Assembly (NCBI GenBank): GCA_031289775.1
Contig: JAITOY010000018.1
Coordinates: forward strand, 1 to 64,000
Origin: Synergistaceae bacterium
GTDB taxonomy: Bacteria; Synergistota; Synergistia; Synergistales; Synergistaceae
Direction: 5' to 3'
DNA: 64,000 nucleotides
Shown here: one piece after another, positions 27,050 to 36,022 of the stretch
Layout: every line of letters begins with the position of its first letter
Numbering within the stretch: the stretch's first letter is position 1
Program-made: the position numbers and the translations under genes
The notes under the pieces: generated by a model
What the model saw: the letters and a program-made list of their open reading frames with translations, nothing else
What the model was told of the DNA's origin: nothing
Databases searched by the model: none

Positions 27050-27433
27050 TTTTCTTCCCCCTCCTGGGGTCAAATATTGTTCGCTTTCGGCCGGAAAACG
27101 CGGCCGATACGTATGCGTACCCGAAACGGCTTGTCCGTCCGGCGCCCGCAAAATCTGTTACGTTAAGGAAAGATCAGCGCATAGAGAGGAAAATCGAATG
27201 TTACCACGCACTTGACGGAGACATGGAGGAATGGCAAACACTCTAAAGAAACAATAAAGTAATTTTACCACATTGGCGAACAAAAGAGAGAAATCAAGCG
27301 TATCCGGTTCTCCCGAGCCGTCGGCAAAACAAGTTTACTGTTTTTAGACTGAAAATAGGCGATGGGACACTTGAAACCGATGAGGAGATGGCAGTATGAT
27401 AATGAGTATAAAATAAAAGGGATAAGGTGAACC
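27050..27433. other. Divergent promoter region, ndvB / membrane hybrid kinase
   Basis: 384 nt without a gene. A GTATAAAAT-type -10 near 27406 and AAGGTGA at 27424-27430 precede the rightward kinase. AGGAGGGGG lies at the left edge for ndvB. No other element is recognised. Confidence 0.5.
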
Positions 27434-30400
27434 ATGTTTAAGAACCTAAGTCTGAAAACTAAAATATATTTCCTGGTTACCGCTGTTGTCGTCTCTTTTC
27501 TGGCGCTCACATTGATAGTCTCCAACAGAAGCTTCGATATGGCGAGAAAGGACGCCTTCAGCCTGGCGGATGAGACGGCGGAGAAATACAAAAACGAGAT
27601 CAGGGCGGAACTGCAGGGCGCCAGGGTAACGTCGGAGACGCTTGCGACCGTGTTTGAAACACTAAAGAACCACGATCTCACCGACCGCGACATGATGAAC
27701 GACATCCTGAAAAACGCCTTGGCGCAAAAGCAGTACATAACGGCTTTTTGCATCGCCTACAACCCAAACGCTCTCGACGGAAAGGACGAGGAGTACGCAG
27801 GGAAAAAACCGGAGCATGACGAAACGGGAAGATATACGCCCTACTGGAATAAACTCGGCGGCAATATCGCGGTCGAACCATTGTACGACGTTGACATAGC
27901 CGATTGGTACATCGTCCCCAAGGATACACACAAAGAATATATCACAGATCCGTATCCTTATCAGGTACAAGGGCACGACGTCATGCTCGCCAGCTTTGTC
28001 TTCCCTCTCCTCCATAAAGGCGAATTTATCGGCATCATAGCGTCGGACATCGTCCTCGACAAACTCCAGGAGATGATTTTACAGGTGAATCCTCGCGGAC
28101 AGGGAGGCTATACGGAAATTTTTTCAAATTCCGGCGTCATCGTGGCGCACCCCTACAAGCAGTATCTGGCGAAAGATTTAACCGAGGCCTTGATGTACGA
28201 TATGCTGAAGGCCAACCCTTCCGCGATCGATGGCGCCCTCGAACGCGCAAAAAAATATATCGAAAAAAATCCCGTTAAAGACGAGGCGGATGAAACCGAG
28301 GCCGACAAACACAAGAACCTTGTCTCGTTTGTCCGCGATTTGGAGAAATTCGCGGCGAGTACGGATAAAGCCGAACTGGATTTGTCGTACTCCTCGCCCG
28401 AGATAGCCGAGGAGATGCTCGATGCGGATGAATACTGGCGACAATACGCGATGGACGCGAAGGAAGCTATCAAAAACGGCGAGACGTACATCTCGAGCGG
28501 AAAGGATTTTTACACCGTATATATCCCGATTCAGTTCAGCGAGTCTACAAAACCATGGTCGGTCGCGGTGAGTATTCCCATGGTCGAGGTTCTGAAAAAT
28601 GCCAACGGCGTCCGAAAGTATGTCGTTATCGTGTCCTTCGTTTCGATGTGCGCGATCGCTTTCGTCCTTTACATTATCGCAAAAAGAATCACAAAACCGA
28701 TACTTGTGCTGGCAAACACCGCCAAAATTTTCGGCGAGGGGAATTTTGACGCCGAAGTGCCCGATAATCCCGGCAGCGATGAAATAAGCGTTTTGTCCAG
28801 AGCGTTCAAAGTCATGGCCGAAAAAATCAACGACCTTTTCAAAAAAATGCAGAATTACGCAAGAGAGCTGGAAGAAAAAAACAACAACCTGAACAGATTG
28901 AATGAACTCATGGTCTCCGCCAAGGAGCAGGCGGAGAAGTCGAGCCGGGCGAAAGGCGATTTTCTTTCCAACATGAGCCATGAAATGCGAACGCCCATGA
29001 ACGCCATCATAGGCATGACCTCCATCGGCAAGGCCTCCGCCGACATCGAGAGAAAGAACTACTCGTTCGAGAAAATCGAGGAGGCATCCACACACCTGCT
29101 GGGCGTAATCAACGACATTCTGGATATGTCGAAAATTGAAGCGAACAAGCTGGAGCTCTCCCCAGAGGACTTTGATTTTGAAAAAATGCTGCAGAAGGCA
29201 GTCAATGTCACGTGCTTCCGCGTGGACGAAAAACACCAGAACCTCCATGTGACCATCGACAAAGATATACCCCGCCGGCTCGTCGGCGACGATCAGCGGC
29301 TTGCGCAGGTCATAACGAACCTGCTTTCAAACGCCGTGAAGTTCACGCCGGAGGGCGGCGTCATACGCATTGGCGCCCATTTCGTGAAAGAAGAAAACGG
29401 CGTCTGCACCATCCAAATAGAGGTGGCCGACACAGGTATAGGCATAAGCGACGAGCAGCAGGCGAAGCTGTTCCACTCCTTTCAGCAGGCGGACAGCAGC
29501 ACATCCCGCAACTTCGGCGGGACAGGGCTTGGCCTGGCTATCTCAAAGCGCATCGTCGACCTGATGGGAGGAAGTATCTGGATCGAGTCGGCGCCTGGTC
29601 ATGGCTCGACGTTTTTCTTCACAATACAGGCGGAGAGGGGCGAGGCAGACAGGCGCAGCTTGCTCTCCCCCGGCGTAAATTGGGAAAACGTCCACGTGCT
29701 GGCGGTGGATGACGACACTGAGACTCTGGAATACTTCAAGGAAATAGCGTCGCGGTTTGGCATAGCCTGCGACGTGGCCTCGAGCGGCGGGGAGACGCTC
29801 GAGATGCTCGAGCGAGGCGAACTGCACGATATTTATTTTATAGACTGGAAGATGCCTGGAATGAACGGTATCGAGCTTTCGAGGAGAATCAAAAAACAGC
29901 ACCCGGGCGATTTAGTCGTCACGATGATTTCCTCCGCGGAGTGGAGCGTCATCTCCGACGAAGCGAAGGCGGCCGGCGTGGACAGATTCCTGTCAAAACC
30001 GCTGTTCCCCTCTGCCATCGCCGACTGCATCAACGAGTGCCTTGGCGCCGGCGATTTAACGACCGCGAAAAAAGCCGGACAGGACGAGGCCGCCGTGTTC
30101 GCGGGTCGTAGTGTGCTGCTGGCCGAGGACGTGGAAATAAACCGCGAAATCGTGCTGACCCTGCTAGAGCCGACCGGCCTCGAAATCGAATGTGCTGAAA
30201 ACGGCGTGGAGGCCCTGCGTATGTTCAGCGAAAACCCGGGTCGCTACGACATGATTTTCATGGACGTACAGATGCCGGAGATGGACGGGATGGAGACGAC
30301 CCGTCGCATCCGGGCGCTCGACACGCCAAGAGCGAAAAGCATACCCATAATTGCCATGACCGCCAACGTATTCCGCGAGGACGTCGAAAAATGTCTCGAC

Positions 30401-30484
30401 GCCGGCATGAACGACCATGTCGGAAAACCGCTCGACTTTGAAAATGTGCTCGACAAACTGCGCGAGTATTTGCTTGGCGGATAA
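27434..30484 (+). CDS. Membrane hybrid histidine kinase (dCache-HAMP-HisKA-HATPase-REC-REC)
   Basis: 1016 aa. TM1 about residues 12-32; a large periplasmic dCache-type sensor (about 35-390); TM2 about 395-414; HAMP to about 466; coiled coil; HisKA with SNMSHEMRTPMNAI near 514; HATPase with LAQVITNLLSNAVKFT, DTGIGIS and GTGLGLAIS; first receiver from VLAVDDDTE with acceptor Asp in FIDWKMPGMNG near 801; second receiver from VLLAEDVEIN with Asp in MIFMDVQMPEMDG near 943 and Lys in VGKPLD. There is no HPt domain, so a separate phosphotransfer protein is needed. It is divergent from the cyclic-glucan synthase. The ligand cannot be read from sequence; Cache domains commonly sense small metabolites. 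Confidence 0.93.
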   Translation: MFKNLSLKTKIYFLVTAVVVSFLALTLIVSNRSFDMARKDAFSLADETAEKYKNEIRAELQGARVTSETLATVFETLKNHDLTDRDMMNDILKNALAQKQYITAFCIAYNPNALDGKDEEYAGKKPEHDETGRYTPYWNKLGGNIAVEPLYDVDIADWYIVPKDTHKEYITDPYPYQVQGHDVMLASFVFPLLHKGEFIGIIASDIVLDKLQEMILQVNPRGQGGYTEIFSNSGVIVAHPYKQYLAKDLTEALMYDMLKANPSAIDGALERAKKYIEKNPVKDEADETEADKHKNLVSFVRDLEKFAASTDKAELDLSYSSPEIAEEMLDADEYWRQYAMDAKEAIKNGETYISSGKDFYTVYIPIQFSESTKPWSVAVSIPMVEVLKNANGVRKYVVIVSFVSMCAIAFVLYIIAKRITKPILVLANTAKIFGEGNFDAEVPDNPGSDEISVLSRAFKVMAEKINDLFKKMQNYARELEEKNNNLNRLNELMVSAKEQAEKSSRAKGDFLSNMSHEMRTPMNAIIGMTSIGKASADIERKNYSFEKIEEASTHLLGVINDILDMSKIEANKLELSPEDFDFEKMLQKAVNVTCFRVDEKHQNLHVTIDKDIPRRLVGDDQRLAQVITNLLSNAVKFTPEGGVIRIGAHFVKEENGVCTIQIEVADTGIGISDEQQAKLFHSFQQADSSTSRNFGGTGLGLAISKRIVDLMGGSIWIESAPGHGSTFFFTIQAERGEADRRSLLSPGVNWENVHVLAVDDDTETLEYFKEIASRFGIACDVASSGGETLEMLERGELHDIYFIDWKMPGMNGIELSRRIKKQHPGDLVVTMISSAEWSVISDEAKAAGVDRFLSKPLFPSAIADCINECLGAGDLTTAKKAGQDEAAVFAGRSVLLAEDVEINREIVLTLLEPTGLEIECAENGVEALRMFSENPGRYDMIFMDVQMPEMDGMETTRRIRALDTPRAKSIPIIAMTANVFREDVEKCLDAGMNDHVGKPLDFENVLDKLREYLLGG

Positions 30485-30798
30485 TACACTGGACTTGCTC
30501 GAACACGGCAGACGGAGAATCCTCCATAACGGGTGCGACGGGCAGAACGTCGCTTCAGGCGCGCGAGGACTATAACATTTTCCAGGGCTATTTTTACGGA
30601 TTTTTCCCATGCCTGCATATGGAGTTTGGATTGTGAATAGGAACCTGTGGTGTGAGGCCCCCCAAGCCACTTGATTTTGCTTATAAATTGTGATAACCTG
30701 CGCAGATCGATATTTTTATGATATGCGCAGGTTTTTATTTCCTTTAAAGCAGAATTTTTCAATAAATTTCTGCTTAATTCACGAGGGAGGTTTTTATT
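30485..30798 (+). other. glnN upstream region
   Basis: 314 nt with no gene. The first 200 nt show nothing recognisable. The last 110 nt hold two stem-loops (listed separately) and the glnN ribosome binding site GAGGGAGG at 30783-30790. Confidence 0.5.
30695..30775 (+). promoter_or_regulatory. Tandem hairpins in the glnN leader
   Basis: Hairpin 1: perfect 10-bp stem AACCTGCGCA (30695-30704) / TGCGCAGGTT (30724-30733) with a 19-nt AT-rich loop and a TTTATTT tail, which is terminator-like. Hairpin 2: AAGCAGAA (30747-30754) / TTCTGCTT (30768-30775), ending just before the ribosome binding site. They could be the terminator of the upstream kinase plus a glnN leader hairpin, or an attenuation device for glnN. 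Confidence 0.5.
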
Positions 30799-32946
30799 AT
30801 GGCTGCATCAGGAAGCAGTGTGACGGAGGAAAAACAGTATCCGCCAGTGAGGGAGATCTTCGGATCCCTGGTCTTCGATAAGAGGGCTATGAGAGAGCAT
30901 CTTCCCAAGAAGGTCATCGCCAATCTCGAGGAGGCCATGCTCGGGCGAAAATCGCTCGACGCGGGCGACGCGGATATCGTCGCCATGGGCATGAGAAACT
31001 GGGCCATATCGAAGGGCGCCACCCATTGGACTCACTGGTTTCACCCCTTGAACGAAAATACGGCGGAGAAACACCAGGCTTTCACCCTGCCGCTCGAGGA
31101 CGGTTCGCCGCTCGAAGTCTTCAGCGGCAAGGATCTCATGCAGGGCGAGCCCGACGCTTCGTCTTTCCCATCCGCCGGCTCACGCTCGACGTTTGAGGCG
31201 CGCGGCTACAGCGCGTGGGACACGAGCAGCGCGGCCTTCATAGTCAAGAGCCCCAAGGGCGCGACGCTCTGCATCCCGTCTGTTTTCCTGTCGTATGACG
31301 GCACGCCGCTCGACCTCAAGACCGGGCTGCTGCGCGCGCTCGACTCTATCGAAGCCAACTCGCTCAAGCTGCTCCGCATTTTTGGGCAGAGGGGCGTTCG
31401 TTACGTCCGCATGACGGTCGGCTCGGAACAGGAGTACTTCCTGCTCGACAGGCCAAGGGCTCAAAAAAGGCCCGACATCCGCTTCTGCGGTAAGACGATC
31501 ATCGGCGCGCAGCCGGCGAAGGATCAGAAGCTCGACCACCACTACTTCGGCTCGATCTCGCCGCGCGTCCTGGCTTACATGGAGGACGTGGAGCGCGACC
31601 TGGCGCGCATTGGCATCGCCATCGCCACGCGCCACAACGAGGTCGCGCGCTGCCAGTTCGAGTTCGCGCCGCTTTTCTCGGAGGCGAACATCGCCTGTGA
31701 CCAGAACCTCATGATAATGGAGACGATGAGGAAGCTCGCCCAAAAGCACGAGCTGCGCCTGCTCTTCCACGAGAAACCTTTCGCGGACATGAACGGAAGC
31801 GGCAAACACGTAAACATCTCGCTTGTGGACAGCGAGGGCCGTAACCTACTGAAGCCGTCGACGAACCAGAGGAAAAACATAATATTCCTGACGTTCCTCG
31901 CGTCGTTTGTCCTAGGCGTATCGAAGCACTTCTCGCTTCTCCAGGCCGTTACGGCGACCGCGGGCAACATGTACAGGCTCGGCGGCCACGAGGCGCCTCC
32001 GTCCATCATCAGCATCTACCTCGGCGAGGCGCTCACTAAGATGATTAAAGAGCTGGGGACTAGCGCTGGCGAGTTCTCGCGCAAGCCAAACATAGACCTC
32101 GGCCTTGCGAAGCTGGCGTCCATCACGGCCTACGACAGCGACCGCAACAGGACGTCGCCTGTGGCGTTCACCGGCGACAAGTTCGAGTTCCGCGCCCCGG
32201 GCGGCTCGCAAGCAGTCGCGTTCCCGGTCACCGGCGTCGCGGCCGTGTGGTCGCTTGGTCTGAAGAGGGTATCCGAACGCCTGGAGGCAAGCGTCGAGAC
32301 CGGCAAGGATCCTCTCGACGCGGCTCTCGAGATCGTCGCGGAGACGATAAACGAGGCGGGTAAGATACTGTTCGAGGGCGACTCTTACACGCCAGAATGG
32401 AAAGCCGAGGCACAGAAGCGCGGCCTGATCAGGTCGAACTCGACGCCGGAGGCGATCGACCTGCTGCTCGACAAGGACAACGTCGCTATGCTCGAGGAGC
32501 TCAAAATATACACAAAGCGCGAGGTAGACGTGATCCATGAGATCCGCATGGAGTCGTTCTGCACCGCCATAGAGGTCGAGATGGCAATGCAGTATGACAT
32601 GCTCTACGAGGGCGTGCTGCCGGCAATTTCAAAACAGCTTCTGCTCGAAAAGGGCTCGCTCGACGCCATGGCCGGCGTCGACTTCAAGGACGGGGAGGCG
32701 TGGCGAGGTTTGATAGTGAAGCTCGGCACAATAAAAGCCACGCTGATCAAGGAGTCCGCTAAACTCGCCGAGACAAAAAAACGTCTCGAAGACCTCCCGG
32801 CGAGAGAGCGAGCCGAAGTCATAGTGAACGAAGGAGTGCCGCTCATGCGCGCCATTCGCAAACTAAGCGACGACGCGGAGGAGCTCATCTCGAGCGACAT
32901 CTGGCCATATCCGACATACAGGAACCTCCTCTCTCTGTCGGCATAA
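30799..32946 (+). CDS. glnN: Glutamine synthetase type III
   Basis: 715 aa dodecameric GSIII that makes glutamine from glutamate, ammonia and ATP. Seen: GSIII N-terminal region with NWAISKGATHWTHWFHPLN, the active-site stretch GSEQEYFLLD (metal-binding Glu), ARCQFEFAPLFSEANIACDQN, and MNGSGKHVNISL (ATP/ammonia-site His-Asn region). Also RAPGGSQAVAFP, and the C-terminal helical region typical of the type III enzyme. Length fits GlnN (700-730 aa) and rules out the 450-aa types I and II. GAGGGAGG precedes the ATG. Monocistronic; regulation may involve the leader hairpins. It works with GltBD and Amt-PII elsewhere in the window. Confidence 0.95.
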   Translation: MAASGSSVTEEKQYPPVREIFGSLVFDKRAMREHLPKKVIANLEEAMLGRKSLDAGDADIVAMGMRNWAISKGATHWTHWFHPLNENTAEKHQAFTLPLEDGSPLEVFSGKDLMQGEPDASSFPSAGSRSTFEARGYSAWDTSSAAFIVKSPKGATLCIPSVFLSYDGTPLDLKTGLLRALDSIEANSLKLLRIFGQRGVRYVRMTVGSEQEYFLLDRPRAQKRPDIRFCGKTIIGAQPAKDQKLDHHYFGSISPRVLAYMEDVERDLARIGIAIATRHNEVARCQFEFAPLFSEANIACDQNLMIMETMRKLAQKHELRLLFHEKPFADMNGSGKHVNISLVDSEGRNLLKPSTNQRKNIIFLTFLASFVLGVSKHFSLLQAVTATAGNMYRLGGHEAPPSIISIYLGEALTKMIKELGTSAGEFSRKPNIDLGLAKLASITAYDSDRNRTSPVAFTGDKFEFRAPGGSQAVAFPVTGVAAVWSLGLKRVSERLEASVETGKDPLDAALEIVAETINEAGKILFEGDSYTPEWKAEAQKRGLIRSNSTPEAIDLLLDKDNVAMLEELKIYTKREVDVIHEIRMESFCTAIEVEMAMQYDMLYEGVLPAISKQLLLEKGSLDAMAGVDFKDGEAWRGLIVKLGTIKATLIKESAKLAETKKRLEDLPARERAEVIVNEGVPLMRAIRKLSDDAEELISSDIWPYPTYRNLLSLSA

Positions 32947-32957
32947 CGACACCCCAA

Positions 32958-33000
32958 CAACGAGACGCCCCAGGCTGTTGCCCCTGGGAGCGTCTCGTTG
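32958..33000 (+). terminator. Hairpin after glnN
   Basis: Perfect 11-bp outer stem CAACGAGACGC (32958-32968) / GCGTCTCGTTG (32990-33000) with an inner CCCAGG/CCTGGG stem. The following sequence is only weakly T-rich (GAGTTTATC), so termination is plausible but not textbook. Confidence 0.6.
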
Positions 33001-33063
33001 GAGTTTATCTAGCTTCAACGGCATTGGCCGAAGTAGCGGCCGAACGTCGCTCCTCTGTTGTCC

Positions 33064-33612
33064 TCAGCGTCCCCTGACGAGGTATGAGAAGGGGAAGCTG
33101 TCGCCCTCGATGACTCGAACCATTTCGGGCGAGTCATTCGAGGCGAAACGCGCCGTGTAGCTGAACCTTTTTCTCACTGGCCCGCGCGGCTTCATTTTTA
33201 CAAAATACCGCTTTGCGCCGTCGACCAGGCCCTCCGCCGAGATGAACTCCCGCGCGAGCGCCGCGCAATACTCTATCGCGCAGACAGCGCCGTGCATCAG
33301 CCGTTCGGTATCCTTCTTGCACTGGGAGGCGGCGCCAGTTTCGATAAAAACGACGATTTTTTTGCCGTTCGCCGCCCCGATGAGGACGTAGTCGGCGCGC
33401 CATCGCGCCCATTCGCCGGAGAGGAAATTACCGCACCGTGGGAAACTGCCGCCAATTTTTATAACGACGGAGTCCTCCGGGACGTCCGTCACAGTGATTT
33501 TGCGGCGCTGCCCGGACAGGCCGACGCTAAAACGCCCGTTTCTCCCAACTGGCGCGATCACCGCGGAGTCGGCGAGTATCTTCCTGACGATGTCGGGCGC
33601 GCTTTTGGTCAT
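33064..33612 (-). CDS. Small protein coupled to AAA ATPase (possible PD-(D/E)XK-like fold)
   Basis: 182 aa, no confident family. Central part: WRADYVLIGAANGKKIVVFIETG near residue 67, followed by a helix rich in charged residues (KKDTERLMHGAVCAIEYCAAL). This layout (Asp on a strand, then a strand ending in Glu) recalls small PD-(D/E)XK-like partners found beside AAA ATPases, where homologues read ELK; here the position reads ETG, so the catalytic Lys may be missing. A basic C-terminal half follows (KMKPRGPVRKRF). The ATG overlaps the ATPase stop codon (ATGA, 33609-33612), so the two are translationally coupled. Function unknown; a nuclease or DNA-binding partner of the ATPase is an inference. 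Confidence 0.6.
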   Translation of the reverse strand: MTKSAPDIVRKILADSAVIAPVGRNGRFSVGLSGQRRKITVTDVPEDSVVIKIGGSFPRCGNFLSGEWARWRADYVLIGAANGKKIVVFIETGAASQCKKDTERLMHGAVCAIEYCAALAREFISAEGLVDGAKRYFVKMKPRGPVRKRFSYTARFASNDSPEMVRVIEGDSFPFSYLVRGR

Positions 33613-35006
33613 GACCCGCCGCCCCAGGCTATTTCGTCGAAGAGGCTGTTCATCTCGTCGATAGCGCTGTCGAAACCGCTCGTTTTTACGCCCGACTCAG
33701 GAGAGATTTCCGCGCGCGTGAAGACGCTTCCGGCGGCGCCGTCGTGGATTCCCGGCGCCTCAGCTATATAGACCTTCAACTGGCTTGCCTTGAGCAACTG
33801 CCCTTTGTCATAGCCAATCCTGTTGCGAACGGCCAGAATGCGCGGCACATCCCTGTTCAGCAGGATCAGCAGCTCGAGCTCCTTTAAAATATAGTCGCTG
33901 TGAGTCGTTATGAACACCTTGACGCCCGCGTTCGCGAGGCGCACGAAAAGCCGTGCCATCCGGCGCTGGTTCTCCGGGTGCAGGTTCGACTCGGGCTCGT
34001 CTACCATCAGGATATTTCCGTGGTTCGCGAGGAATTTAAGGTAAAGGCCTGTTATGAGGAGCGACCTGACGGAGGCGGAGCTCTCGGCCAGAGATAGGGA
34101 CGACTCGAAGCCTTCAGGTTTGAAACGAACGCCGCCGGCGTCGTCTGTGACGTACTCTCCGCCGAGTATGGCCCAAAAATCCCTCAGGATCTCCGGGTGT
34201 TCGTTCACCACGGACCCCAGGCTGACAGTTCTAGCGCGCGCGAACCGAACGAGTGATTCGAGGTTGTGCCTCAGCGGCATGGAGTAACTTCCGAATGTGG
34301 CGCCGCCGGCCTCCGCCCTCTCCGAATGGACGTATTCCCCCCCGGCGAGTTTGTCTTTCGCGAAGCTTATCTCGTCGTGAAACACAGTCAAACCCTCGCG
34401 CATCGAACTGGCGATGAATGCGTCTGGAAAGAGCTCTTTCAGGAATATTCCGGTTATCGAGTTGCTCACCCAAACGCGCAGCTCGGCGCTGTCCGGCGGA
34501 AAATCTTTTTTTCTGTCCCGGCTCCGCAGATGGACGTTTATCACGCCTTTTTGCACGTTGATCTGCAGCATCGCCGACAGATCCTTGTTAAAGTGAACTG
34601 TGCTCCCTATTCTCTTGCGCGCGGAGAAGTCATCCTCACAGAACTCTACCGCGACGCGCGCGTTCGAAAATTTTTCGAGGCCGGGGAAAAGGACGTCCGC
34701 CAACTCTGTCTCGTAATCCTTTCCCGCGTCCAGAAACAACTCGCCCAACAGCGGGGCTATTTTCTCCGTCCCATAGCGATACGCGAGTTTGCCGGTTCCC
34801 AGAAGCTGTTTGTAATCTGCGTCCTCGAGCACAAAAGGCGACGAGAGCTTTCTGACTTTTTTCAAAAAGCCGTACAATGCATAAGCCGCATAGGTTTTTC
34901 CAGTGTTGTTCTCTCCGCAGATAACCGTAATATCGCCCAGTTCTATGTCGGCGCGTCTTAGAGGACCGATGTTTTCAAAGATGAATTTCAATAGAGCATC
35001 CCCCAT
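33609..35006 (-). CDS. AAA family ATPase (RecF/OLD-like ABC-type)
   Basis: 465 aa. Walker A GENNTGKTY near residue 31; ABC-type signature region LSLAESSASVRSL near 310; Walker B ILMVDEPESNLHPENQ near 337; switch His in VFITTHSDYILKEL near 366. This is the arrangement of OLD/RecF/SMC-like ATPases. The C-terminal region (about 380-465) shows no TOPRIM nuclease motif, so it is not a full OLD protein. Start ATG 35006 has a poor ribosome binding site; a TTG at 34991 follows GGGGGA and may be the true start. A TATAAT -10 lies at 35047-35052 (minus strand). Two-gene operon with the 182-aa protein. Role unknown; such pairs often occur in phage defence or nucleic-acid surveillance. Confidence 0.8.
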   Translation of the reverse strand: MGDALLKFIFENIGPLRRADIELGDITVICGENNTGKTYAAYALYGFLKKVRKLSSPFVLEDADYKQLLGTGKLAYRYGTEKIAPLLGELFLDAGKDYETELADVLFPGLEKFSNARVAVEFCEDDFSARKRIGSTVHFNKDLSAMLQINVQKGVINVHLRSRDRKKDFPPDSAELRVWVSNSITGIFLKELFPDAFIASSMREGLTVFHDEISFAKDKLAGGEYVHSERAEAGGATFGSYSMPLRHNLESLVRFARARTVSLGSVVNEHPEILRDFWAILGGEYVTDDAGGVRFKPEGFESSLSLAESSASVRSLLITGLYLKFLANHGNILMVDEPESNLHPENQRRMARLFVRLANAGVKVFITTHSDYILKELELLILLNRDVPRILAVRNRIGYDKGQLLKASQLKVYIAEAPGIHDGAAGSVFTRAEISPESGVKTSGFDSAIDEMNSLFDEIAWGGGS

Positions 35007-35160
35007 ATTTTATAGATAACTTCAAAAAAAACTTGATTTGAGTAAAATTATACCACATGAACAGGATGGAAGAAGCGGATAATTGATCGGCCTTTCGCGC
35101 CGGTGAGCGAGCTCTTGATGTTTTAAGTAAATAGCCGGCAAGATATAGGCAATTTCACTG

Positions 35161-35185
35161 ATTATTATTTCTTTAAAATAATTAT
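35161..35185. promoter_or_regulatory. AT-rich inverted repeat upstream of peroxiredoxin
   Basis: ATTATTATTT (35161-35170) faces AAATAATTAT (35176-35185), 8 of 10 positions pairing, about 58 nt before the start codon. The size and AT-rich character resemble PerR/Fur-family operators. No regulator gene of that type is adjacent, so the assignment is a guess. Confidence 0.35.
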
Positions 35186-35242
35186 AGTTTAGGTATCGTC
35201 AACGAAACTAATATACTAAATATTCTCGGAGGTGTGGATGTG

Positions 35243-35899
35243 ATGGATTGTTGCGAAATAGCAAGGATCGGCTTTGCTGCCCCAAATTTTGAAGTTCCTG
35301 GTTTTGACGCTGCCAAGGGTAAATTCGATACATTTTCTCTCGCTAACTACAAAGGCAAGTATGTCATCCTATTCTTCTACCCGGGAGATTTCACCTATGT
35401 CTGCCCGACGGAGCTCGTATCCGTCGCGTCGATCAAGGACAAGTTCGCCGAGGCAGGCGTCCAGGTGCTGGTCATAAGCACGGACAGCAAATTCTCCCAC
35501 AAAGAGTGGAACGAGAGCGAGCTCGCCCCCGCCGTCGGCGGAAGCTACCCGTTTCCGATGCTCTCGGATTCTCTGGGCAAGATAGGCAAGCACTACGGCA
35601 TATTCGACGAGGAGGGCGGGGTTGACCTGCGCGGAGTCGTCATCATCGACAAAAAAGGCATCGTCCAGTCCATCAGCGTCAACGCCGCGCCTCTCGGCAG
35701 GAACCCGAAGGAGATCCTCCGCGTCGCCCTCGCGCTCAAAGAGCACGACGACAACGGCGGAAAAGTCATGCCGGCGTGCTGGGTTCCCGGCGACGACGTC
35801 ATCGACCCGACATACGAAAATTCCGGCAAGATGTGGAACAACTACAAGACCGTCATGCAGCACGGGGTCGTCCAAGGCGGCAACTGGAGAGTCAACTGA
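35243..35899 (+). CDS. 2-Cys peroxiredoxin (AhpC/Prx family)
   Basis: 218 aa thiol peroxidase that reduces H2O2 and organic peroxides. Seen: FFYPGDFTYVCPTEL with peroxidatic Cys near residue 54, STDSKFSHKEW, LRGVVIIDKKGIVQSISVN, and the resolving Cys in MPACWVPG near residue 178. Length and the C-terminal extension fit the AhpC/Prx1 group, which needs a thioredoxin- or AhpF-type reductase; none is adjacent. Start ATG 35243 is 10 nt after GGAGG (35228-35232); GTG at 35234 is too close to that site, and GTG at 35240 is an alternative. Probably oxidative-stress defence in an anaerobe. Confidence 0.93.
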   Translation: MDCCEIARIGFAAPNFEVPGFDAAKGKFDTFSLANYKGKYVILFFYPGDFTYVCPTELVSVASIKDKFAEAGVQVLVISTDSKFSHKEWNESELAPAVGGSYPFPMLSDSLGKIGKHYGIFDEEGGVDLRGVVIIDKKGIVQSISVNAAPLGRNPKEILRVALALKEHDDNGGKVMPACWVPGDDVIDPTYENSGKMWNNYKTVMQHGVVQGGNWRVN

Positions 35900-35942
35900 A
35901 AAGCGCCGGTTAGCCGGTTAAAAAACGTTTCGGCTGAAGCCT

Positions 35943-35984
35943 CACAATAAAGTCCCGCTCACCGGTGAGCGGGACTTTATTGTG
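35943..35984. terminator. 42-bp perfect palindrome, bidirectional terminator
   Basis: Two 21-nt arms meet with no loop: CACAATAAAGTCCCGCTCACC and its exact reverse complement, in the convergent gap between the peroxiredoxin gene and the first Synergist-CTERM gene. The AT ends give T-tracts on both strands, so it can terminate transcription from both sides. Confidence 0.85.
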
Positions 35985-36022
35985 ATTATATTTGATTTTT
36001 ATTTACTTATTTGCTCAATATG

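Noticed and set aside
28178-29248. 356-codon frame opposite the membrane hybrid kinase
   Set aside because: Shadow frame; the kinase on the plus strand has all expected domains.
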